Positions 28,810 to 37,669 of a stretch of DNA of 64,000 bases are shown here, one piece after another. This DNA is from PSRI01 sp041484195 (GTDB lineage: Bacteria > Bacteroidota > Bacteroidia > Chitinophagales > Chitinophagaceae), in contig JBGPHC010000007.1 of NCBI GenBank assembly GCA_041484195.1, positions 92,685 through 156,684 on the forward strand, given 5' to 3'. Numbering within the stretch: position 1 is the stretch's first letter; every line of letters starts with the position of its first letter. The translations under genes were made by a program, and so were the position numbers. Under the pieces are notes generated by a model. That model had not been told where the DNA came from. It did not search any database and saw only the letters and a list, made by a program, of their open reading frames with translations.

Positions 28810-29502
28810 TTAAGATTTCATTTCAGACACCTTTATTCCTTTAAATAAAAGCCATAGGCTCATAGAACTTTCTCCAATGAAGGCGGGAAGTAATACATAG
28901 GGGAAAAGATGTGCGGCCAGGTGAGGAAAAAGAAACCATGCGAGACTATTGATTAGATAACCTAAACCTGCCATGGTGTAGATAACGCCCAAAATTCGGG
29001 GAAGAAAATTTGACTTATATACAAGGTATCCAATAATTGGAAAATAAAAAGCGAATAATAAAAGGCTGATGTTATAACCTTGTGATTGCAAATTGAGAAA
29101 AAATAGCGAAAGTGTCTGCAACTGCTCAATAGTAAATGTTTTTAGATAACTGGTGTTATGCAAGAGCAATAAGGGTGCAAGTTGATTGAGCAAGTTAATA
29201 GCCATAACTGCACCTGCTACAATGGAGAATATTAAGGCAAGTAAAGAAAGGTTCCTGTTCACCGGCTTAAACAGGATATAGAAAATAAGTGACAAAATAG
29301 TACCGCAGATAAGAACGACAAGGTCAGCGACAAAACCATAACGATACATTTGTTCGGAAGCCAGGATATTGTGAGCAGTAGCTACTGCATCACCCGACAC
29401 AGTTAGCCCTTCCCTAACGAATGCTTCAGCGAACCCGCCTGCGATTATCGTAATCAGGTAAAGAAATCCTGCAGTTCTCGCTAATTTATTATTTGAATTC
29501 AT
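28810..29502 (-). CDS. DUF4386 membrane protein (copy 1, AT-rich)
   Basis: A 230-residue protein with about six helices. LARTAGFLYLITIIAGGFAEAFVRE at the start, FVADLVVLICGTILSLIFYILFKP in the middle and GYLINSLAWFLF near the end are DUF4386 features. Function unknown. It is related to the proteins at 44715-45446 and 45605-46306 in the same array, but its base composition is AT-rich like its surroundings. The cassette repeat 28554-28739 follows its stop by 70 nt. Confidence 0.82.
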   Translation of the reverse strand: MNSNNKLARTAGFLYLITIIAGGFAEAFVREGLTVSGDAVATAHNILASEQMYRYGFVADLVVLICGTILSLIFYILFKPVNRNLSLLALIFSIVAGAVMAINLLNQLAPLLLLHNTSYLKTFTIEQLQTLSLFFLNLQSQGYNISLLLFAFYFPIIGYLVYKSNFLPRILGVIYTMAGLGYLINSLAWFLFPHLAAHLFPYVLLPAFIGESSMSLWLLFKGIKVSEMKS

Positions 29503-29649
29503 TTGTCATTTTCTTTGTCAATCTATAAAAATCGTGTCAACCTCTAAAAAAATCTATATTTTTAATTGCCCTCACCAAGTCCTCCAAAAATATAATCGTT
29601 TTTCATTTCGTGTCCGTCCTATAGAAGCAATCTGCAGGTGGTACACTTG

Positions 29650-29862
29650 CAGCCAACGAGGAGGGCTTTGTGCAGGTGGAGAAATAGTAATCCGTCTGCC
29701 CATAACCCTTGATATCTATCGGGGCTAAATTTATAAATAAAAACTCATTGTTTATTCAAATGCCCGGCGTAATTCGCCTGTTGGAACCACACGTGAGATT
29801 TACAAATAGCTCATTGTGCTTGCGCGAGCCCCACTTGCATAAAGCCCAATGTTGTGCGTTCG
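29650..29862. repeat. Cassette repeat (attC-like) 3
   Basis: One of the clearest examples. The left arm GGGCTTTGTGCAGGTGG pairs with the right arm CCACTTGCATAAAGCCC. The ends are AGCCAACGAG and AATGTTGTGCG. The interior carries AATCCGTCTGCCC. Confidence 0.85.
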
Positions 29863-29980
29863 GTTTAAATCAAATAAAACTAGTCAGAGGTTACTTTTTG
29901 GTTTCATGATTATTTATCAATTATGAAATTAACTACTAATTTTTGCCGTGTGCTTCCTGAGTCATTTCTCTAAAAGATAA

Positions 29981-30412
29981 TCAACCAGTGGGACTGCTTT
30001 TGTCACGAATGTAAACAACCACTGAACGGCCTCTATTTATTACAGGTTTGCCTCCGGCCTTTGGTGTAGTTTTAATTGAAAAAATAACTGCTTGTATTGC
30101 TGTCTCCCCGTTAAAAATTGTGCTTTCTACCGTGTTTTCTATAAATTCAATCTTTGAGTTTCGAAACCATTCCGTTAATCCTTTCTCCAGAGCAGCGCGA
30201 CCAATAACAACATTATGTCCTCCAATGTATTTTATTATATCACGATGGTGCAATTTAGCTACTAATGCCGCATCTCCTTTTGCAAATGCAACCCTAATCG
30301 AAGAAGTTGCTTTATCCTGTGATTGCCTCATTTCTGCTGAATCATTTAAATTTTGGGCATTGGCGTGAATTGCAAAAAGAGCAATCCAGAACAGTTGTAA
30401 TATAATTTTCAC
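29981..30412 (-). CDS. Secreted NTF2-like (SgcJ/DUF4440-type) protein
   Basis: A 143-residue protein with a signal peptide (IILQLFWIALFAIHANA) and an NTF2-like alpha-beta fold: RVAFAKGDAALVAKLHHRDI, VIGRAALEKGLTEWFRN, then strands ending NRGRSVVVYIRD. It is close in plan to SgcJ/EcaC or DUF4440 proteins. The C-terminus (RDKSSPTG) looks clipped compared with relatives, which usually continue with a W-x-I/L strand, so the last strand may be lost. Ligand unknown. Confidence 0.72.
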   Translation of the reverse strand: MKIILQLFWIALFAIHANAQNLNDSAEMRQSQDKATSSIRVAFAKGDAALVAKLHHRDIIKYIGGHNVVIGRAALEKGLTEWFRNSKIEFIENTVESTIFNGETAIQAVIFSIKTTPKAGGKPVINRGRSVVVYIRDKSSPTG

Positions 30413-30502
30413 ATTATTTATTTTATATGCTTTCGTTGCTATAAAAATTCATTATAGCTTGTCTAAATACCGTAATAGTATTTTTAGAACCTGCATGGTG
30501 GA

Positions 30503-30735
30503 ACATATCGCCACGGGTTTGCGTCAGGCCGCTAAGGTCCGCACATTGTACCGGCCGTAGCTTGCACCCCGCTAAAGCTTTAGCTACCTGGTTAGTGTAG
30601 GCGGGGTTGTACTGCAGTTGAACTTAAGAAATATCGCTGAACAGAAAACGTCAGGCCCGCACTGAAGCCGGGCCTTGCACTTGAGCCGATATGTTTACCC
30701 GTCAGCCCAGGTTTCGCAAACACGCTGTTAGCGGC
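30503..30735. repeat. Cassette repeat (attC-like) 4
   Basis: Left end AACATATCGCCACGGGTTTG, right end GCAAACACGCTGTTAGCGGC. Internal GCTAAAGCTTTAGC forms its own hairpin. It shares CACTTGAGCCGATATGTTTA with repeats 5 and 7. The stop codon of the next gene (30728) lies inside the right core. Confidence 0.85.
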
Positions 30736-31324
30736 CGTTTTTTTTCTTTTTTGGCTTGGATATCACAATGCAGCAGGTGCCATCCTTGTCTATTGGATTT
30801 GCCAGATAAACTCCATTTACCTCTAAGGATTTTCGTTTGGTATATGCCGAGTCATAATTGATCTTTCCATTTCTGATTTCATAGAAGCTAAAAGGAATAT
30901 AATACATTGAATCTTTCGAGGGATGCATCTCAGTTAAATCACAGCCACCAAATTCAAGGAAATGGTCATCGTCAAAGTCCTTGATATCTGAGCTAATTAC
31001 GTCCAATAAAGAATCAACTTTGTTCTGTGAGACCTTGAATACATAATATCGGTCTCGATTTGGCGAGCCGTTAATTTCTAAAAAAAGGAAACCGGATCCT
31101 TCATTCTCAAATAGTTTGTTCCTCTTGCTTCCATAGATAATGTCGTCGTATTGAAGTTGATACAATTTCTTTTTGTTCACGGAAATTGTGCCATTTTGGA
31201 CATTTATGTCGTCCCCAGGGGAAGAGCGTAAGTTAATCTGCTCAGTCATATTTTGTCCCCGGGTTAAGCTAAAAACCGGAACAACGAATAAGAGAACAAG
31301 GAAATATTTCACTCTGGGTTTCAT
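30728..31324 (-). CDS. Secreted protein, unknown
   Basis: About 198 residues from the ATG at 31324 (MKPRVKYFLVLLFVVPVFSLTRGQ), which gives a clean signal peptide; the 31357 start would extend into the neighbouring repeat. The mature part is rich in charged residues and beta strands, with FLEFGGCDLTEMHPS and the C-terminal CCIVISKPKKKKNGR, and is not recognised. Its TAA stop is formed by the CTAAC of the cassette repeat core, so the gene and the site abut without any spacer. Confidence 0.65.
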   Translation of the reverse strand: MKPRVKYFLVLLFVVPVFSLTRGQNMTEQINLRSSPGDDINVQNGTISVNKKKLYQLQYDDIIYGSKRNKLFENEGSGFLFLEINGSPNRDRYYVFKVSQNKVDSLLDVISSDIKDFDDDHFLEFGGCDLTEMHPSKDSMYYIPFSFYEIRNGKINYDSAYTKRKSLEVNGVYLANPIDKDGTCCIVISKPKKKKNGR

Positions 31325-31332
31325 AAAATGGA

Positions 31333-31597
31333 TGCTAACGCCATGGATTTGCGTCAATCTGGCCGGCTCTATTCGTCAGCCCAGGTAACCTCAGCCCATT
31401 GCACCCGCCGTTGCTTGCGCCACCGCTAAAGATTTAGCGCAGGCGGTTAGCGTAGGCGGGTGGTTCTACTACAGATGAAGTTAAGAAATATCGCTGAGCA
31501 GAAAACGTCAGGCCCACCCTGAAGCCGGGCTTTGCACTTGAGCCGATATGTCTACCCCTCAATCCCGGTTGCGCAAACCCGCTTTTTATTCGCCGCC
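31333..31597. repeat. Cassette repeat (attC-like) 5
   Basis: Left end GCTAACGCCATGGATTTGCG; right end GCGCAAACCCGCTTTTTATT. The interior includes a hairpin-rich segment around GCTAAAGATTTAGC and shares CACTTGAGCCGATATGT with repeats 4 and 7. Confidence 0.85.
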
Positions 31598-31606
31598 CTG
31601 ATTTAG

Positions 31607-32326
31607 TTAGAGGAAGTCTTTCATGGATACAATTAGCGGAACATGGTCGCTAAATTGGGTCCAGTATTTATAGTCGCCTATTTCAACGGAAGTAATTCTT
31701 AGAGATAAATCAGCAGAAGTGAAGCAATAATCTATATGATAAGGTTTGTTTTTGTGTCTGTACATGAAGAGAGTAAAGTGCTTTTCACTCCCGTGCTTTT
31801 CTCTGTGAAGCAAATGATAAGCGCTTTCGATGCCCTTTCTACTTAAATGTTGTACCACATCTGTGTGATTCCCAATACGACGAGGTTTATCCCATATAGA
31901 ATTGCTATTAAAGTCACCTATTAAGACAGTTTTTTGATTTTTTATAATGTTCTTGTAATAATGAATAGCTTTCCAGACTTGCTCCACGTATTGGCCGTCT
32001 TCATCGTCCGGATTATTTGCCCATATCGCAAAAAGAGTGAACATGGAAATGTCATTCGATACCGTTAAGGGAATTATATATTTTATTTTAGGATTATATT
32101 TTTTATATAGTGAAAAGTGGAAGTCAGAATATGAGAAAATGCCAAGACCTTTATTAGGATTTGTTCCGAACCATAAACTATCTGAAGGGGTAGGGATATC
32201 CGCCGTGAATTTTAATTTGTCTAAGCTTTCACACTCCGGAATAACGACAATGTCCGGATTGTGTTCTAAAATATATTTTGCCTTTTTACGGAAGGCCATA
32301 TTACAATTCCAGGTTATAATTTTCAT
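31607..32326 (-). CDS. Endonuclease/exonuclease/phosphatase (EEP) family protein
   Basis: A 239-residue enzyme of the EEP (DNase I-like) superfamily. MKIITWNCNMAF holds the metal-near Asn, DIVVIPECES the catalytic Glu, VLIGDFNSNSIWD the catalytic Asp-x-Asn, and TQFSDHVPLIVSM the terminal Asp-His. All key residues are present and it is predicted active. There is no signal peptide. Substrate could be nucleic acid or a phosphoester. The stop is 10 nt from the cassette repeat at 31333-31597 and the start 19 nt from the next one. Confidence 0.9.
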   Translation of the reverse strand: MKIITWNCNMAFRKKAKYILEHNPDIVVIPECESLDKLKFTADIPTPSDSLWFGTNPNKGLGIFSYSDFHFSLYKKYNPKIKYIIPLTVSNDISMFTLFAIWANNPDDEDGQYVEQVWKAIHYYKNIIKNQKTVLIGDFNSNSIWDKPRRIGNHTDVVQHLSRKGIESAYHLLHREKHGSEKHFTLFMYRHKNKPYHIDYCFTSADLSLRITSVEIGDYKYWTQFSDHVPLIVSMKDFL

Positions 32327-32344
32327 TCAAAGTCTTAAAGATTG

Positions 32345-32545
32345 GTGTTCAACGTGGAGCATTGCCGCAGTATGGGAATTTTATGCTGTGTATGCCCGGC
32401 GATGAAGCTGATTAAAGGAACGGAATTTTCCTATGACTACAAAGGCTAATTAATATTTGGTAAACCCGATAACTGGAGAATGGTAGCGAAATAATGCTGA
32501 GAATATGACTGTGAGCCCGAATTGCGGCAATGCTTTGTTGTACCT
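32345..32545. repeat. Cassette repeat (attC-like) 6
   Basis: Left arm CAACGTGGAGCATTGCCGCA; right arm TTGCGGCAATGCTTTGTTG. GCATTGCCGCA and TTGCGGCAATGC are almost exact complements. Confidence 0.82.
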
Positions 32546-32566
32546 CGCAATAAGTTGACTCAAAAT

Positions 32567-33480
32567 TTACAACTTCTTTTTTTTGATTATCTTATTATAA
32601 AGATTTTTATTCTGCTGGTCATATAAACAAAATCCTACTAATTTATGGATGTCATTTATTATAAATATCAATTCAGTTAGCAGGTTGTCAGCATTAAAAA
32701 ATTCATATCAAAGCTGGGCATAATTTCAATTTTATCTTCCCCTCTGTCACTTCCATTTCCAGCCATTAACTTATTATTCTCAAATTCAATTTTAATTGTG
32801 TCATTATCCTGATCTATATAAGTACCGCTATATTCCTTTAATAATTTTTGTTGCAGGGGAACGCGGGTATATTTAAACCTTTTCTATCATGAAAACCAGC
32901 CATGCAAATTATCATCGCTATAAGTCATATCCCAACTGTTGTGATTTGCATTTGGATAAATCGTGAATCTCCCATTGAGCCTATGATTTTTTTATAGAAT
33001 CTACCATTTCATTCGAACCCGCTATGGGTACGGCATCATCTTTGACACCATGAAAGCACCACAAAGGCATATGCCACAATTTCCATAATTTGTCAATAGG
33101 GCCGGCACTGCAGATTGGGGCAATTGCAGCAAATTCCTCTCGATGTTTTTCAACAAAATCCCAAGTGCTAAAACCGGTTATGCTAAGACCAGTAAGATAG
33201 ACATGCTCCTCATCAACACAATATTTCTTCTTTCCATCAGAAAGTAACCCTTTTAATAGTTCAGGATGAAATACTATTTCTGCATCCGCTGCTTGTGGGG
33301 AGACGATGATGAAAGGGAACTTTTTTCTCTGTTCAATGAGTTTGGGAAGGCCATTTACTTTTACCTTTTCCAGATCATCACCACTTTCACCGTAGCCATG
33401 CAAAAAACAATTAAAGGCCATTTTTTTACAGTATCACTGGCATATTCTTCAGGAAGATATAAAAAAGGTTATGGGATTTT
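32567..33480 (-). pseudogene. Broken alpha/beta hydrolase with C-terminal extension
   Basis: Three frames together spell one esterase/dienelactone-hydrolase-like protein of about 300 residues. Upstream pieces give LYLPEEYASDTVKKWPLIVF, the main frame gives LHGYGESGDDLEKV and the nucleophile region YLTGLSITGFSTWDF, and a shifted frame gives GRFTIYPNANHNSWD with the catalytic histidine. Tandem stops TGA-TAG follow, then QQKLLKEYSGTYIDQDNDTI and a final frame shift leading to a Lys-rich tail ending at 32567. At least three frameshifts are needed. The longest surviving frame is 32981-33421. The usual GGYGTW after the serine is altered to TGFSTW. Not functional as read. Confidence 0.8.
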
Positions 33481-33558
33481 AGTATAAACTCCTCGGCACT
33501 CTGTTGTGCCTGTAAAGACATTAGACTGGCATTTGTCTATTGAGATAGTGTCCGCTAT

Positions 33559-33816
33559 TTATTCGTCAACCTTTTTATAAATTATTTTTCCCCATTTTAT
33601 TTTATCCCAAATTCTCTCATGAACAAAATAACCAAGCGTGGTATAGACATTACTCACAATCATAAAATCCAGTGCTACTTTAATTTGTCCTGTAAATAGA
33701 TAAATAGAAGCAAAGTCAAGAATTAAAATAACCACTCTGTAACTAATGGTTTTAAAAATTGACCTGCGAAGTGTTTCTGTCGCATGATGTATATTGGGAA
33801 GAAGTTTTTCTATCAT
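33559..33816 (-). CDS. DUF2061 small membrane protein
   Basis: About 85 residues from the ATG at 33816 (MIEKLLPNIHHATETLRRSIFK). Two hydrophobic helices (YRVVILILDFASIYLFTG and the VALDFMIVSNVYTTLGYFVHE region) end in ERIWDKIKWG, the DUF2061 signature. Its start overlaps the UspA stop in an ATGA arrangement, so translation is probably coupled. Function unknown. No clear cassette repeat lies between it and the broken hydrolase. Confidence 0.82.
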   Translation of the reverse strand: MIEKLLPNIHHATETLRRSIFKTISYRVVILILDFASIYLFTGQIKVALDFMIVSNVYTTLGYFVHERIWDKIKWGKIIYKKVDE

Positions 33817-34247
33817 GGCTCGGTCGGAACAATAAATATTGGTTTTGTCGAATGTCTGATTACCTTCTCTGCAACACTCCCCATAAGTAAATGTGATAGC
33901 CCTGTTCTGCCGTGTGTGCCTAAAACTATTAAATCTGCTTCCCATTCTTCGGCTACTTTTAAAATAGCTTCAAACGGCTTTCCTTCTTCTACAAATGTCC
34001 AGACCTTATAGTCCTTAAATACTTTGTCAATTAGCATTTGTTGACTTTTTTTTAAGTCATTTTTTCTAATGTCTGCTAATTCACCTGGTGTCATGCCACT
34101 ATCAGTCATTAGAGCTGTCGTGTCAACAACGCTTATTAGTGCAATTTCTGAATTTAGTTGTTGTCCCAACTGAAAACCTTTTGAAGCAACCCTTTCAGAA
34201 GTCGGTCCATCGTCAACTGCTATTAGCATTTTTTTCATTTTGTCCAT
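33813..34247 (-). CDS. Universal stress protein (UspA family)
   Basis: A 144-residue single-domain Usp. It opens MLIAVDDGPTSERVASKGF. The ATP-binding pattern G-2x-G-9x-G(S/T) is seen in LGTHGRTGLSHLLMGSVAEKVIRHS, followed by PIFIVP. It therefore belongs to the ATP-binding branch. It forms a two-gene unit with the overlapping DUF2061 gene. The start codon lies 35 nt from a cassette repeat. Confidence 0.92.
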   Translation of the reverse strand: MDKMKKMLIAVDDGPTSERVASKGFQLGQQLNSEIALISVVDTTALMTDSGMTPGELADIRKNDLKKSQQMLIDKVFKDYKVWTFVEEGKPFEAILKVAEEWEADLIVLGTHGRTGLSHLLMGSVAEKVIRHSTKPIFIVPTEP

Positions 34248-34281
34248 GTTATATTTATTTATGTTGTGCCGCCTTTATGCT

Positions 34282-34484
34282 TGCCGCTAACGGGACGGGT
34301 TTGCGCCAGCCGGGGTTGGCTTTATTCGCCGGCCTGGTAAAAGTCAGCCTAATAGAATCACGAATGCTGAAGATATGCAATTAGCTCAACAGTTGCTGTC
34401 AGGCCCGGACCGCTGCCTGGCTTTGCACCTCAGCCGATATGTTTTCCGTCAGCCCAGGTTGCCCAAACCCGGTGTCGTGTGCTG
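34282..34484. repeat. Cassette repeat (attC-like) 7
   Basis: Left end GCCGCTAACGGGACGGGTTT; right end TTGCCCAAACCCGGTGTCGT. The ACGGGTTTGCG/GCCCAAACCCGG arms are good complements. Shares CAGCCGATATGTTTTCCGTC with repeats 4 and 5. Confidence 0.85.
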
Positions 34485-34505
34485 TTCATTGTCACTCGAA
34501 AATGT

Positions 34506-35037
34506 CTACTTAATGCTATCCAGAATAAAATGTATGCGACTGCCAATATCGCACTTCGGAAACTGTATCAATGCATAATCATCTAAGTCATGCCGGCGAT
34601 ATAGCTTTTCGTAGATTTCAACAGAATCCTTGTAAGGTTGATCACGCTCACTATCATTACGATAAATTTCTTTCCAAGGCGGAGCGATGAAACGTTTTTC
34701 TAAATCAATAGGTTTTTAAGATTTCCGTTATCCTAACGGTATCAGTATTATTTGTTTCAAATATCATTGCTGCGCTGTCTAAAAAGGACCTGTCAAAACA
34801 TATTGGCCGACTTGTGTCAATATTATTGATGTGATTTGTGAAATCTATATCAAATATTTGTCGTGCAAATTCCTCTGGATTTGGCCTGGGTGTTAACCCT
34901 CTACTAACTCTCGCTTTAATGATTGTTCGAGCAGTCTCGCCTACAAATTCATAGGCCAACTTAGATAGGGAATCCAAAATTGTCGATTTTCCGGACCCTG
35001 GTCCACCTGTAATTGCTATGAAATTGTCTTTTGCCAT
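34506..35037 (-). pseudogene. AAA-type nucleotide-binding protein (AAA_28-like), frameshifted
   Basis: The frame from 35037 starts MAKDNFIAITGGPGSGKSTI with a perfect Walker A, and continues FVGETARTIIKARVSRGLTP and CFDRSFLDSAAMI. It stops at 34705. The next frame continues the same protein with IDLEKRFIAPPWKEIYRNDS and ERDQPYKDSVEIYEKLY, ending at 34506 (FILDSIK). Removing one A from a five-A run near 34712 would restore an open frame of about 177 residues. Relatives are small predicted kinase-like ATPases of unknown target. It may be a true mutation or a sequence error. Confidence 0.82.
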
Positions 35038-35108
35038 TCTTACTTAATTGCTTCTTCAGAATACAGGTCTTGCTCGTAATGGGAATTAGTATCGGAGGTC
35101 TTGAAAGG

Positions 35109-35464
35109 CACACAACGTTCACGGCTTTCTGCTGTGCTGATATTTTGCTTTATCCGCCGAAGCTTGCGTCATCGGGCACCGAAGCGCCAGCGAAGGTGGG
35201 TGATCCTTCAGCCGAAAACTGAAGCTGATAGAAAAATTCCAGCCCGACTGAAATCGGTCAGGCGGGGAAGTTGAAGTTATATTTGTGTGTTGAGATTTAC
35301 CTGCCGGCAGGCAGGCAGGTTCGTTCAGCCCGGGCCAGAGCTGATGGTAGCACAAAGATGAGGACATACCTGGCTGCCGCAGGCAGGTTCGCCAGCTCTG
35401 CCGGAGTGTGATACTCGTCAAAGTCACCAGACCAGGATAGCAGAAAACCTTATGTTATGCGTTC
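35109..35464. repeat. Cassette repeat (attC-like) 8, long form
   Basis: Longest of the set (356 nt). Left end CACAACGTTCACGGCTTTCT, right end GCAGAAAACCTTATGTTATG. It contains the palindrome CCTGCCGGCAGG and a stretch of about 60 nt almost identical to one in repeat 14 (from CCGCCGAAGCTTGCGTCATC on). Confidence 0.8.
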
Positions 35465-35479
35465 ATACTATATAATTTT

Positions 35480-36133
35480 TCATTTCATTTTTTTTCTTGC
35501 CATTCTAATCTTGTAAAGTCTTGATGCACATTCTTTAGGCGCTGCAAATGCTGCAAACATTATTGCATATAAAAAAATGGGAACAACAATAGACACGAAA
35601 CAAAAAAGAAATGCAATCAGTGCGTAAAATATAGCGTAGCGATAAATCAGTTTATAGGAATAATAATATTTCCGGTGCTCTTCCTCGATAAGGTGATGAT
35701 TATAGGCATAGGTGCAGATACTATCGGCAGCAATTGAAATCAAAAAATAATTGAAGCCAAAAATCGCCACTGCCGTTCTACCTTCTTTTTCAATGTACTC
35801 GGCTAATATAGCAGTTGGAAATGGCGTAAGCGTTACTACGAACAATAAGAAACCATTTATCCACATTAATTTAGTGTCAATTTTCTTAATATATTCAAAC
35901 GCAACGTGATGATTAATCCAGCAGACCAGTATTGTTATAAATCCGATCAAAAACGCGAGAAAAGATTGCCAATGGTCGAGACATGTCTTTAACAACCCAT
36001 CCTCCGATTGAGGATGCAAAGTTTGTATCAGTTCCAATACTAAAAGTGTAATAGCAATGGCAAAAACACCATCGCTGAATGCTTCAATTCTTGATGTCTC
36101 CTTCGTGTTATGCTCGTTCTTTTTATGTTCCAA
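35480..36133 (-). CDS. TMEM175-family (DUF1211) potassium-channel-like protein
   Basis: A 217-residue protein with about six helices. The first helix carries RIEAFSDGVFAIAITLLVLE, the FSDGVFAIAITLL signature of prokaryotic TMEM175 channels. CWINHHVAFEYIKKIDTKLMW and ITPFPTAILAEY-like segments (here TLTPFPTAILAEYIEKEG) are also typical. Family members conduct K+ without a classical selectivity filter; conduction here is inferred. The cassette repeat ends 16 nt beyond its stop. Confidence 0.9.
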   Translation of the reverse strand: MEHKKNEHNTKETSRIEAFSDGVFAIAITLLVLELIQTLHPQSEDGLLKTCLDHWQSFLAFLIGFITILVCWINHHVAFEYIKKIDTKLMWINGFLLFVVTLTPFPTAILAEYIEKEGRTAVAIFGFNYFLISIAADSICTYAYNHHLIEEEHRKYYYSYKLIYRYAIFYALIAFLFCFVSIVVPIFLYAIMFAAFAAPKECASRLYKIRMARKKMK

Positions 36134-36179
36134 TTATTTATAATTGATTTCGTTTAGCGTTTCACTGTCGCCAAGTATG

Positions 36180-36382
36180 ATGCATAAAGTCCGCCGCTTT
36201 GCGCAGGCGCGGAAAATAGAATTTCGTTAAACCGGTCACCGCTGCTGATTAAAGATACAATTGTTACTGATTTGTTCAAATGCTCCACAGAATTACGTCA
36301 GCCATATCTGAAGCCGATCAGCGAATAATAGCCGAGTTTTTATCCGTCGCCCCGCTTGGGCAAAACCCTTGTTATCGGCAGT
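36180..36382. repeat. Cassette repeat (attC-like) 9
   Basis: Left end GCATAAAGTCCGCCGCTTTG; right end GCTTGGGCAAAACCCTTGTT. The right 75 nt are about 90 percent identical to those of repeat 13. Confidence 0.8.
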
Positions 36383-36398
36383 GTTTTTGAACCTTGAT

Positions 36399-36854
36399 TT
36401 AAGCCATTAGTATTTTCTCAAAGCAAATGCTGTTTTCAGAGTCTTTATAACGTCCAAAATTTGATATTATGGAGTAATTGTTTTTCTTATAAAAGGCAAT
36501 CGCCTCCGGTTGATTACGACCCGTTTCTAATATACATTTTTTACAGTTTGAGTGTAGAGTCCAATTTTCCAGGTCTCTTAAGATTTGAGAGGCAATTCCA
36601 AGGCCACGTTTTTCAGGAATCGTATACATCCTTTTAATTTCCATGGCATCTTGCGAATATTGTTGAATAGCCCCACAACCCGAGGCTTGCCCATTATGAT
36701 AAGCAACAATTGCATACATGATACTTTCAACTTTGTTCAGTTGTGCATAATGGGCGTGGTCATCACCGTCAAGAATTCTAAGTTCCTCTTCCAGTTTAGA
36801 AGCAAGCTGCCGGAAGTCGGAATTGCCGGAATTCGTTTTAAGGTAAGAAAACAC
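36399..36854 (-). CDS. GNAT N-acetyltransferase
   Basis: A 151-residue acetyltransferase. Acetyl-CoA binding loop: RMYTIPEKRGLGIASQILRD (R-G-L-G-I-A). The terminal part LETGRNQPEAIAFYKKNNYS is the typical helix and strand 6. Substrate unknown. A second copy of its C-terminal coding end survives as a fragment at 40107-40172. It lies between repeats 9 and 10, both nearby. Confidence 0.9.
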   Translation of the reverse strand: MFSYLKTNSGNSDFRQLASKLEEELRILDGDDHAHYAQLNKVESIMYAIVAYHNGQASGCGAIQQYSQDAMEIKRMYTIPEKRGLGIASQILRDLENWTLHSNCKKCILETGRNQPEAIAFYKKNNYSIISNFGRYKDSENSICFEKILMA

Positions 36855-36890
36855 TATCAGAGCTTTAATTTCGGGGTGGTATGAAAAATT

Positions 36891-37161
36891 GCCACTAGCG
36901 TCCGGGGCTTTCTGCAGTGTTGATATTCCTTGTTAACTCATCCAGGAGCAGAAGCCGACAAATATCATAAAGTTGAAGTTAAGAAATACACTTGAGATTT
37001 ACCGGCCTGCTGCAGGCAGGTTCTTGCAACCCAAGGTGCAGATGAAGGCGATATGCAGATGAGGATATACCTGGCTACCGGCGGGTTCGTCAGCTCAGAC
37101 GGAGTTTGATATTTGTCAGAGTCATCAGACCAGCATAGCCGAAAGCCCCGTGGTAGCGGCA
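36891..37161. repeat. Cassette repeat (attC-like) 10
   Basis: Left arm CCACTAGCGTCCGGGGCTTT pairs with right arm GAAAGCCCCGTGGTAGCGG; both ends contain CTAGCG or TAGCGG. The right half is similar to that of repeat 8 (GATGAGGATATACCTGGCT). Confidence 0.8.
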
Positions 37162-37285
37162 GATTTTCCAGTCGGTGACTCGAATCTCTGTATAATCTCC
37201 CCTGTAAGAAATGGGTTAGAATCATCAACAAAGTTTATTGATCCTGTTAAACCGAAGATAACTCTGATTGTGGCTTATGGTCACC

Positions 37286-37651
37286 TTACTTATAAAATTC
37301 TCCAAAGTGCCAGAGGATTCCCGATGGGTCATGCATAAAACATTCTCTACCCCAATTATATTCTCGAATTGGGGTTAGTTTTACATTTTTATATTTAGTT
37401 AGTAGGTCCAAAGCTATAAGTTCGTTCCAATACCGACCAACATCTTCAACTTCTAAAAAAATCATCAAATTGTCTATCCAATCCCGAACATAAGCATCTT
37501 GTAAATAAAATCCCAATCCCTGTATTTTGAAATAAGACATATTATGAGTCAAAATGCTTTCTTGAAAACCCAAGTCCCGGTAAAAACTCCGTGACAGCTC
37601 AAAGTTTTCGGTTCCGATAAATGGTCGAATTGATATGGCTTTATGTTCCAT
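37286..37651 (-). CDS. VOC family protein (copy A)
   Basis: A 121-residue single VOC module pair. ISIRPFIGTENFELSRSFYR and DLGFQESILTHNMSYFKIQG form the first half; FLEVEDVGRYWNELIAL and GRECFMHDPSGILWHFGEF the second. The usual metal Glu at the end is present in HFGEF. Relatives include bleomycin- or fosfomycin-resistance-like proteins, but nothing here identifies a substrate. The start lies 19 nt from repeat 11. The 3' side has 125 nt before repeat 10, longer than elsewhere. Confidence 0.85.
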   Translation of the reverse strand: MEHKAISIRPFIGTENFELSRSFYRDLGFQESILTHNMSYFKIQGLGFYLQDAYVRDWIDNLMIFLEVEDVGRYWNELIALDLLTKYKNVKLTPIREYNWGRECFMHDPSGILWHFGEFYK

Positions 37652-37669
37652 GCTTTTCGTTCTTTAATT

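Noticed and set aside
37162..37285. Possible coding remnant (INFVDDSNPFLTGEII on the minus strand)
   Set aside because: Open for about 40 codons downstream of the VOC stop, but no start and no recognised family; left unassigned.
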